Part shown: positions 8,304-14,459 of the stretch, piece by piece
Layout: each line of letters opens with the position of its first letter
Position numbering within the stretch: position 1 is the stretch's first letter
Source: Candidatus Muproteobacteria bacterium
GTDB taxonomy: Bacteria; Pseudomonadota; Gammaproteobacteria; Acidiferrobacterales; SPGG2
Assembly: GCA_003251795.1 (NCBI GenBank)
Contig: QKEI01000059.1
Span: forward strand, 1-40,612
Length of the DNA: 40,612 nt
Direction of reading: 5' to 3'
Notes under the pieces: generated by a model
Seen by the model: the letters and a program-made list of their open reading frames with translations, nothing else
What the model was told of the DNA's origin: nothing
Databases searched by the model: none
Translations under genes and position numbers: made by a program

Positions 8304-8942
8304 CTAGTTCTTGTTGTCCCTGAACTTGATATACCAGTGCGTCCCGTCGCAGAACGGCTTGTTCTTGGAACCGCCGCAACGGCAAAGCGTGTAATGCTCG
8401 CGCGAAGCGCCTTGACCCCACCGCGTACCCTTAAGTTCGACGGCGCCAGTGACACGATACGGCCCGTTCTTGCTAACCAGGATCGCGGGTTCGCGCGCCT
8501 GATCGCGGTGCTCGACGTTATCGACCGTGTAGCTGAGCGCCCCTGACGGGCACTGCTTGATAGTATCGATAATGGCTTGCGCCTCGGCCGCGTCCGGATC
8601 GATCCAGGGCTCTCGCTTGCTGCGCCACACTTCGGGCAAGCCGTCGGTGCAAGCACCGGCATGCGCGCAAATGCCACGGTTGTCGTGGATTGTTATGCCC
8701 TTGCCGACATAGCTGTCACGCCGGTCTGGCGTGCGGTTCGACAGCCTCTCGTCGCTGAAACCATTCTTCTTGTGGGTGCCGTCACAGAAAGGTTTGTTGG
8801 CCGAGCCGCCGCAGCGGCAAAGCGCCATGGCCTCCTTTACCGGTAATTGGTTGCCTTTGGAATTGCTTAATGCCGCAAGGCCTTTGACGATGTAAGGGCC
8901 GTTTGCCGAGCACTCGATGGTAGGAAGCTTGTCGTTAGCCAT
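8304..8942 (-). CDS. CDGSH - 4Fe-4S (Fer4_19-type) - CDGSH iron-sulfur protein
   Basis: The 212 residues form three modules. Two CDGSH modules (about 41-57 and 186-203) each have the full ligand set C-x-C-x2-S-x3-P-x-C-D-G-T-H, which binds a [2Fe-2S] cluster through three Cys and one His. Between them, residues 88-140 carry C-x5-C and a later CPSGALSY, matching the divergent 4Fe-4S monocluster module often found beside CDGSH domains. The protein is thus a predicted soluble three-cluster electron-transfer or redox-sensing protein; partners are unknown. The ATG at 8942 has a short GAGG before it, and a TATAAT lies immediately upstream. The GNAT gene follows after 16 bp. Confidence 0.88.
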   Translation of the reverse strand: MANDKLPTIECSANGPYIVKGLAALSNSKGNQLPVKEAMALCRCGGSANKPFCDGTHKKNGFSDERLSNRTPDRRDSYVGKGITIHDNRGICAHAGACTDGLPEVWRSKREPWIDPDAAEAQAIIDTIKQCPSGALSYTVDNVEHRDQAREPAILVSKNGPYRVTGAVELKGTRWGQGASREHYTLCRCGGSKNKPFCDGTHWYIKFRDNKN

Positions 8943-8953
8943 TGCGCCTCGTC

Positions 8954-8982
8954 ATTATAGGTAAAGCCCGCGAGCTCATGAA
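8954..8982 (-). promoter_or_regulatory. Probable sigma-70 promoter of the CDGSH gene
   Basis: A consensus TATAAT (8954-8959 on the minus strand) has a weaker TTCATG -35 element 17 bp upstream. Predicted transcription would start only a few bases before the ATG at 8942, giving a very short leader. It lies in the 41-bp gap after the SDR gene, so the CDGSH-GNAT pair can be transcribed on its own. Confidence 0.4.
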
Positions 8983-8983
8983 G

Positions 8984-9766
8984 TCACGCGTTCGCATACA
9001 AGGTGTCGGATCCAAGCCAGAACTTGTGATGGCTTTCGTCGCGGATGTCCCATTGACGCGCGCTATAGGTTTCATCATCCGTATGCGTCAGTAACCATCG
9101 GTAGAATTGCCCGACTCTGTTGGGCTCGATCAGCTTTCCTTGCTCACGAAGCGCAGCGTACTCGGCGCTATCGGGAAAGACGTCCGCATCCGCCGCCAGG
9201 CTGTTCTGAATCATTATGGTATTGACCGGTCCCGGCACGGCGCTGGTCACCCGGATAGCGTACGGCGCGAGCTCCAGCTTGAGGCATTGGTGCAGCATGA
9301 ATGATGCCGCCATGGCCGTACAATAAGCGGCGGAGCCCTTACGCGGTTTGGTTGCCGACATCGAGCCGATAAAGAGCACACGTCCGCCATCGCACAACTT
9401 AGGGATCAGTGCTTGCGTGAGCAGCAGACGGGCGTCCACATTCGTCGTCATCACGCGTCTCCAGGATTCGGCCGTAATGTCCGTCAGCCGCTCGATCGGC
9501 AGAATGCCAGCAGCATGTACCAGGTACTTAACCCGGCTAGCGCCGCTCAGCTTGCCCAGAATGGCCGAGCGCCCTTTATCGCTAGTGACATCGGCGCTCG
9601 CGGTAACCACCTTGCCCGCTGCCAACACGGCTGTCTCTCCCAGCGCCTGCGATCGCCGACCGATTGCTAGCACGGTCAATGGTTCTTTGCTGAGCTCGAG
9701 GGCAACGGCACGACCGATGCCGGATCCAGCCCCGGTGACGACTGCACAATCACGATCTTCGGGCAT
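8984..9766 (-). CDS. Short-chain dehydrogenase/reductase-fold protein lacking the catalytic lysine
   Basis: This is a 260-residue classical SDR. The nucleotide-binding TGAGSGIG is at residues 11-18, SADVTSD is the adenine-contact region, HAAG replaces NNAG near 86, and NVDAR supplies the helix-4 Asn. The active-site Ser lies in GSMSA near 135 and the Tyr is Tyr148. The Lys of YxxxK is Met152 (an ATG codon where AAG is expected), while Ser and Tyr remain. Loss of this Lys normally cripples SDR catalysis because it positions the NAD(P) ribose and lowers the Tyr pKa. The gene overlaps the upstream PLP-enzyme gene by 17 bp, so the two are translationally coupled. It may be a regulatory or binding partner, or have altered chemistry. 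Confidence 0.85.
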   Translation of the reverse strand: MPEDRDCAVVTGAGSGIGRAVALELSKEPLTVLAIGRRSQALGETAVLAAGKVVTASADVTSDKGRSAILGKLSGASRVKYLVHAAGILPIERLTDITAESWRRVMTTNVDARLLLTQALIPKLCDGGRVLFIGSMSATKPRKGSAAYCTAMAASFMLHQCLKLELAPYAIRVTSAVPGPVNTIMIQNSLAADADVFPDSAEYAALREQGKLIEPNRVGQFYRWLLTHTDDETYSARQWDIRDESHHKFWLGSDTLYANA

Positions 9767-10919
9767 CGCTATGGGTCTCGTTGAGAATATCTGCTGCCTT
9801 GTCCATTTCCACGTCCGTCAAATAGAAGTGGGGGGCCAAGCGCACACGTCCCGCTGGCGCGGTGATGATGACGCCGCGCTCTGCGAGCAGTTCCACCAGC
9901 GCACCGTCATGCAGCACATCGACAGCAAGAATGCCCGAACGGTGCTCGCGTGGAAACAGCAACGGCAGATAACGGTCGCAGTCAAGACGCGCGAGCAGGC
10001 GATCCTGCAGCCGCAGCACCTCGGCGCGTATCGCCTCGATCGGGTAACGCAAGAACACTTCCTCGACTACCTTATCGATCGCGAGCAAATGTTCCCAGGG
10101 CAACGTGCTGTATTCGAAGCGCTGCGCACTATCGACCGGATCCCAGGTGTGATTGAGATAATCATACCTGTGCTTCATGAGGCCCGCGCCCGCCATCGTG
10201 TGATCGAGCTTGGCGCGCAATGCCGGGCTGGTATACATGAGACCCGCACCGCGCGGGCCCAGCAGCCACTTCCAGGCCGACGCCACAAACGCGGCTACCC
10301 CGTATTCTTCCGGATAGAGCGGCAGTACACCGAGACTTTGCGCCGCATCGATGATGAGATCGATATCTCGCTCGCGGCAAAACTCGCCAAGCGTTCCCAA
10401 ATCGGCAGCATAGCCGTTTGTGAACTGCACATGACTGAGCGCCACGACCCGGGTTCTGCTCGTCACCTTATCCTCGAGCTCCTGCATTGACCAACCACGC
10501 GGCAACTGCGCGCCCATTCCGTCGACCGCGTCGGTGTCGGATAGGAGCACCAGTTCAACGCCACGGCGCTGCTGCAATACCCAGGGATAGTGATTGGCGG
10601 GAAACTCCTTGACGTAGCTGATTATCTGGTCACCGGGTGCAAACGGATAGCCGTTCGCAATCAAGTTCATGCCTTCAGAAGTGTTGCTAACATATGCGAT
10701 GTTTTCCGCTGAGGTGCGCAGCCATTGCGCCACCTTCTCGCGAAAAGAACTCAGTGCTTCACCGTACTCGGCGAATAGACCTCGGCCAAGTTGACAATGG
10801 GTGTCGATAAAATGCTTCGCCGCTTCCGCTGCTGGCGCATACATTGGTCCGACCGCACAATGGCTCAGATAGAGGTATTTCCTCTTGACCGGAAACAGTG
10901 ATTCACTCTTGTCAAACAT
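9750..10919 (-). CDS. Class V aminotransferase-fold PLP-dependent enzyme
   Basis: The start is ATG at 10919, with GAGAGG ten bases upstream; a TTG at 10946 would extend it by nine residues. The 389-residue protein has the class V fold (cysteine desulfurase, isopenicillin-N epimerase and kynureninase relatives): N-terminal YLYLSHCAVGPM, cofactor-phosphate region VSNTSEGMN, the PLP-ring Asp/Gln in IIDAAQSLG, and the Schiff-base Lys in SAWKWLLGPRG near residue 214. A desulfurase-type active-site cysteine loop is not evident, so sulfur mobilisation is not supported. Amino-acid racemase, lyase or aminotransferase roles remain open. It overlaps the SDR gene by 17 bp, indicating a coupled pair acting on one pathway. 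Confidence 0.83.
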   Translation of the reverse strand: MFDKSESLFPVKRKYLYLSHCAVGPMYAPAAEAAKHFIDTHCQLGRGLFAEYGEALSSFREKVAQWLRTSAENIAYVSNTSEGMNLIANGYPFAPGDQIISYVKEFPANHYPWVLQQRRGVELVLLSDTDAVDGMGAQLPRGWSMQELEDKVTSRTRVVALSHVQFTNGYAADLGTLGEFCRERDIDLIIDAAQSLGVLPLYPEEYGVAAFVASAWKWLLGPRGAGLMYTSPALRAKLDHTMAGAGLMKHRYDYLNHTWDPVDSAQRFEYSTLPWEHLLAIDKVVEEVFLRYPIEAIRAEVLRLQDRLLARLDCDRYLPLLFPREHRSGILAVDVLHDGALVELLAERGVIITAPAGRVRLAPHFYLTDVEMDKAADILNETHSDARRS

Positions 10920-11074
10920 CGATTGTTGACCTCTCTTGCGGCGCAAGCGATTATCGTCTTAATGCGCCGCGGGCTGTATCGACGCAGGACGCACATGTTA
11001 TAAAGCAACGACTCACTATCATTATCGCATCAAGCGCTGCATTTGGCGGCATACGGGACGCGCGCGACGCACTT

Positions 11075-11644
11075 ATGGGGATCTCACCGAAAACGGTCGT
11101 CGAACCCGGCATGGGTACCCTCGAGGTGTTCGCGCTAGACACTTCGGAACAGACGTTGTACCGATTGCTGCGCGATGTGTTTGAGAACTACTGGCAGGTC
11201 ATCCAGTTTGGTCCGCTGATTCAGGGGGCGGCCTGGGAGATCCGCGCAGCCAATGCACCCGAGAAGGTGACGCTGTACGACGGTTACATCACGGTCGACT
11301 TCGGCACTTGGCATTTTCATCTCTGCATCGGCGCCACCACAGGCAGCCGCAGCCACCCTACCGCACCGGAGTTGGCAGCTCATCGTCGCACTGCGCGCGC
11401 CGAGCTCTACCGCCAGCTGCAAACCGATGGCACGCCTAACAGTTGGGGATTACGCCTGTACAACGGTCACGATGAACAGCAGCTGACCGTGTTTCTGCCA
11501 AACCCCTTTTTGTCAGACGAGCTCATGCCCTTGCCTGCACCAGATTGGTCTCGTTTGGCCCTTTGGGATACGCTGCGCAAACACTATCTCGGCCTCGACC
11601 CCGACCCGAGAGACCGCACGGGCACGCGTTTCGTGCACGGTTGA
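11075..11644 (+). CDS. Conserved protein of unknown function
   Basis: The longest frame begins at 10898, inside the divergent PLP gene. The ATG at 11075 is preferred because recognisable protein character starts just after it (189 residues); ATG 11111 is also possible, and neither has a clear ribosome-binding site. It appears soluble, with no signal peptide or membrane segment. Distinctive segments are YRLLRDVFENYWQVIQFGPLIQGAAWE, YDGYITVDFGTWHFHLCIG, AAHRRTARAELYR, SWGLRLYNGHDEQQLTVFLPNPFL and a C-terminal WDTLRKHYLGLDPDPRDR. The dense His/Trp/Arg content looks like a conserved family (I suspect a DUF7676-type protein), but I cannot assign it or a function. It converges on the Rap1a-like gene with 16 bp between them. 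Confidence 0.7.
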   Translation: MGISPKTVVEPGMGTLEVFALDTSEQTLYRLLRDVFENYWQVIQFGPLIQGAAWEIRAANAPEKVTLYDGYITVDFGTWHFHLCIGATTGSRSHPTAPELAAHRRTARAELYRQLQTDGTPNSWGLRLYNGHDEQQLTVFLPNPFLSDELMPLPAPDWSRLALWDTLRKHYLGLDPDPRDRTGTRFVHG

Positions 11645-11660
11645 TAGGCTACTTCCGGGA

Positions 11661-12059
11661 TCACTGCGGCTTCGAATTGCCACCAGACCGCTCGGGTGTT
11701 TTCATGCCCGGGCACGGCCATGCGTCGACCAGCGCTGACCACACTAAGCTTACGGCGGGTCCTCGGCGCTTGTCTTCGTGGTTACTGGAGTAGGTGGCGA
11801 CAGTGGTAATGAGCTTCTCGATCGTGAGGTCTTTCGGCGCACAAATACCTGAGGTCTGCAACACGCCGGTCAATGTTTCTGAGACACCGGAAAGGTAACC
11901 GACGCAGAAGCCTTGCTTGAACTTGTCTTTATCATCGCTACACACACCCGCCAACTCTTCACCCTGCAACGCAGAGGCAGTCGGTATGACCGCACAAGAT
12001 AGGGATGCCAGCAATACCCACTTGACAGTGTTATTGCAGATTCGACGGCGCTTACTCAT
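11661..12059 (-). CDS. Secreted Rap1a/Tai-family-like protein
   Basis: The 132-residue protein has an N-terminal signal peptide (hydrophobic WVLLASLSCAVIPTASA, cleavage near residue 31). The mature part fits the Rap1a/Tai immunity fold: an early Cys (AGVCSDD), the hallmark FCVGYLSGVSETL, a second Cys in ICAPKDLTIEKLITTVATY, and a terminal ALVDAWPCP with another Cys. The spacing and paired cysteines suggest periplasmic disulfides. Family members neutralise type VI peptidoglycan amidase effectors in Serratia, but many stand alone with no known toxin. No toxin or T6SS gene is visible here, so an immunity role is only a family-based suggestion. It follows the cupin gene by 17 bp and is probably co-transcribed with it. 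Confidence 0.72.
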   Translation of the reverse strand: MSKRRRICNNTVKWVLLASLSCAVIPTASALQGEELAGVCSDDKDKFKQGFCVGYLSGVSETLTGVLQTSGICAPKDLTIEKLITTVATYSSNHEDKRRGPAVSLVWSALVDAWPCPGMKTPERSGGNSKPQ

Positions 12060-12076
12060 AACGTTGCCTCATTCAA

Positions 12077-12439
12077 CTAATCGTCGCGGTGCACCGTATC
12101 CGGCGAGAATGCCGGCAGACACACCGCGACATATTCCGCCCCTTTGGGACCTGGGGTGCTGTACTGCACCCATTCGCCGCGAGCGACCACAACAGCCTGC
12201 CCGGCTTCGACATCGATCACGCCATCTTCAGTGCGTACACGCAAAGCGCCCTGGAGCACGACTGTATACTCATCGAATTCGGGTCTCTGGCCGGGTTCGA
12301 GCCAGCCGCTGGGGCTGCGCATGCGGGCGATGCTCACAACCTCCGTGCCGGAGTTGGCTAGGCCGACGAATTCCTCGATGATCTTCGGCTTATTACCGGC
12401 AGCTTTAATAAGCATGGATTTGACAATATGAGTCGGCAT
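12077..12439 (-). CDS. Small single-domain cupin protein
   Basis: The 120-residue protein folds as one cupin barrel. Motif 1 is represented by GQRPEFDEYTVVLQGALRV, where Glu (PEFDEY) is kept but the usual paired histidines are absent. Motif 2 is represented by VEAGQAVVVARGEWVQYSTPGP, in which the expected metal-ligand His appears replaced. The metal site is therefore reduced, which suggests a sugar- or small-molecule-binding or isomerase-like role rather than dioxygenase chemistry. The ATG has a strong GGAGGGA. It is the first gene before the Rap1a-like protein and divergent from rimO (102 bp). Confidence 0.78.
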   Translation of the reverse strand: MPTHIVKSMLIKAAGNKPKIIEEFVGLANSGTEVVSIARMRSPSGWLEPGQRPEFDEYTVVLQGALRVRTEDGVIDVEAGQAVVVARGEWVQYSTPGPKGAEYVAVCLPAFSPDTVHRDD

Positions 12440-12508
12440 AGTTCCCTCCAGCCTGCCGTGTTAGTAATGGGCCATGTTACAGGTTGTCCGTGTGCAGCCC
12501 CGCTGCCA

Positions 12509-12539
12509 CCGGACTTTACAATACCTTAGAATTGTCCGG
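12509..12539 (+). promoter_or_regulatory. Inverted repeat and possible -10 element directly before rimO
   Basis: A 6-bp inverted repeat (CCGGAC/GTCCGG) encloses a TACAAT that could be a -10 element, and ends two bases before the rimO ATG. No Shine-Dalgarno is seen, so rimO may be read from a short or leaderless transcript, or the repeat may be an operator. Confidence 0.3.
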
Positions 12540-12541
12540 CC

Positions 12542-13933
12542 ATGGGCATTACAACATATAACTTGCCAGATGCGCGACGCATCGGTTTTGTCAGTCTCGG
12601 CTGCGCCAAGGCGCTGGTCGACTCCGAGCGTATCCTGACGCAACTGCGCGTCGAAGGGTATGACATTGTGCCGAGCTACGAGGACGCGGACCTGATTGTC
12701 GTCAACACCTGCGGCTTTATCAACGAAGCGGTGGCGGAGTCGCTCGATACCATCGGTGAGGCACTCAAGCGTAACGGCAAGGTGATCGTCACCGGTTGTC
12801 TCGGCGTAAAGGCCGACAAGATCCTGGAAATGCATCCTCAAGTCCTCGCCGTCACCGGACCGGAGCAGTATGAGGACATTCTCGCGGCGGTACATGCTCA
12901 CCTGCCACCGAAACACGATCCTTTTGTCGATCTCGTGCCGCCGCAAGGAATCAAGCTCACGCCCAGACACTATGCGTACCTCAAGATCTCCGAAGGATGC
13001 AACCACCGTTGCAGCTTTTGCATTATTCCAACAATGCGCGGGCGTCTCGCGAGTCGGTCGGCGGGTGAAGTGTTGGCGGAAGCACAGCGATTAGTTAATG
13101 CGGGTGTCAAAGAGTTACTCGTCATTTCCCAGGACACAAGTGCCTATGGCATCGACCTGCCACGTCGCGCCGACACCTGGCGCGGCCGGGCATTGCACTC
13201 GCGTATTCAGCCTTTGGCGCAGGCGCTTGGCGAGCTCGGTGTGTGGGTACGACTACACTACGTCTACCCCTATCCGCACGTCGATAGGCTGATCCCGCTG
13301 ATGGCTGAAGGACGACTGCTACCCTATCTCGATGTGCCGTTCCAACATGCCAGTCCGCGCATATTAAAGCTGATGCGGCGTCCGGCGGCAGCCGCCGATA
13401 ACTTGCAGCGTATCCGGGCTTGGCGCGAGATGTGCCCACAGATAACGGTGCGCAGCACCTTCATCGTTGGCTTTCCCGGCGAGACCGAGGATGACTTTGA
13501 GCAGCTGCTCGAGTTCCTGGAGCAAGCTCGCATCGATCGCGCCGGCTGCTTTCGCTATTCTCCCGTTGAAGGCGCAGCGGCGAACGCCCTGCCTGATCAC
13601 ATTGGCGAAGAAGTCAAAGAAGAGCGCTACACACGCTTCATGCAGACACAGGCACGCATCAGCGCCGAGATCTTGCGCAATAAGATTAACACGCGAGTCA
13701 CGGTACTGGTCGATGAGGCGAGTGACAACGGCGCAATCGCACGCAGCAGTGCCGATGCGCCCGAGATCGACGGCAAGGTATACATCGAAAGCGCGAATGG
13801 GCTAAAGGCTGGCGACTTTGCGGACGTGGTAATAACGCGAACAGGCGAGCACGATCTCTGGGCACGGTTAGCCGGCAATACTGGCGACCTGCCCGATGCC
13901 TGCATCGACAATCGCGCGGGCACGTCGTCGTAG
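12542..13933 (+). CDS. rimO: Ribosomal protein S12 (Asp) methylthiotransferase RimO
   Basis: This 463-residue radical-SAM enzyme methylthiolates the conserved Asp of ribosomal protein S12. The N-terminal MTTase domain has the cluster cysteines in [18 protein letters not shown] and TGCLG. The radical-SAM CxxxCxxC (GCNHRCSFC) is at Cys153, Cys157 and Cys160. Downstream are RGRLASRS, the FQHAS motif typical of RimO (distinguishing it from MiaB), and [11 protein letters not shown]. The C-terminal TRAM domain covers about residues 375-445. Length and order are normal. The ATG at 12542 has no clear ribosome-binding site. Its last 66 bp overlap the 3' end of the opposing TPR gene. Confidence 0.96.
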   Translation: MGITTYNLPDARRIGFVSLGCAKALVDSERILTQLRVEGYDIVPSYEDADLIVVNTCGFINEAVAESLDTIGEALKRNGKVIVTGCLGVKADKILEMHPQVLAVTGPEQYEDILAAVHAHLPPKHDPFVDLVPPQGIKLTPRHYAYLKISEGCNHRCSFCIIPTMRGRLASRSAGEVLAEAQRLVNAGVKELLVISQDTSAYGIDLPRRADTWRGRALHSRIQPLAQALGELGVWVRLHYVYPYPHVDRLIPLMAEGRLLPYLDVPFQHASPRILKLMRRPAAAADNLQRIRAWREMCPQITVRSTFIVGFPGETEDDFEQLLEFLEQARIDRAGCFRYSPVEGAAANALPDHIGEEVKEERYTRFMQTQARISAEILRNKINTRVTVLVDEASDNGAIARSSADAPEIDGKVYIESANGLKAGDFADVVITRTGEHDLWARLAGNTGDLPDACIDNRAGTSS

Positions 13934-14314
13934 CGGTTCCGCCTCGGTCTTCTTGCCTTGGGCGTGATACAGCCCGGCGAGATTGGTCAGCACGCTGGCC
14001 ACGTGTATGTGCTCTGGCGTCACGCTTTCGTAAATGCGTAAGGCGCGCAGCAGACAGATCTCGGCTTTGCCGTACTTTCCCTGCTTTTTGTATGCCAAGG
14101 CGAGATTGTTGAGTGTTGCCGCAGCTCGCGTGTTTCCCGTACCGAGCGCATCGATGTGCTTGAGCGCCGCCGAGAAATGCTTCTCGGCTTCAACATAGTC
14201 ACGGGCCTGGAACGCCTTCTCGCCAGCCGTCTTGTGGGAACGCCACCGACCCGTCGCCCCAGGCCCGCGAAGCCCTAGGGGACGCAGTAGTGCGCCTAGC
14301 TGAAACCACTGCAT
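13868..14314 (-). CDS. Small TPR protein
   Basis: ATG 14314 is chosen because AAGGAGG lies nine bases upstream (14324-14330). The longer frame from 14392 has no ribosome-binding site and a low-complexity start. The 148-residue protein contains about three tetratricopeptide repeats: [47 protein letters not shown] and [24 protein letters not shown]. These are the tandem units of Kinesin-light-chain-like TPRs that mediate protein-protein contacts. The N-terminus ([10 protein letters not shown]) is too short and weak for a confident signal peptide. The 3' end overlaps rimO by 66 bp on the opposite strand. The binding partner is unknown. Confidence 0.75.
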   Translation of the reverse strand: MQWFQLGALLRPLGLRGPGATGRWRSHKTAGEKAFQARDYVEAEKHFSAALKHIDALGTGNTRAAATLNNLALAYKKQGKYGKAEICLLRALRIYESVTPEHIHVASVLTNLAGLYHAQGKKTEAEPLRRRARAIVDAGIGQVASIAG

Positions 14315-14459
14315 CTTGCGCGGCCTCCTTGCCACGGGCAGGGCGATGCGACTCGCCTCCGCAGTTGTAGCCGTCGTGGCTACCCCTCTCATTAATTAAT
14401 TAGACCCAAGGGGAGCAAAAAGCACGCCATCCGGGCAATATTGCGCTGCAACAGGGACG

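Noticed and set aside
8288-8677. An N-terminal extension of the acetyltransferase giving 299 residues
   Set aside because: The extra segment is Arg/Ser-rich, overlaps the CDGSH gene in another frame, and the GTG at 8287 has a proper ribosome-binding site.
9348-10490. A 380-residue plus-strand open frame
   Set aside because: It is antisense to both the SDR and PLP-enzyme genes, which have clear motifs; its product is Arg/Ser-rich without family features.
12461-13006. A 181-residue minus-strand open frame opposite rimO
   Set aside because: It overlaps the conserved N-terminal domain of RimO and shows no motif or ribosome-binding site.
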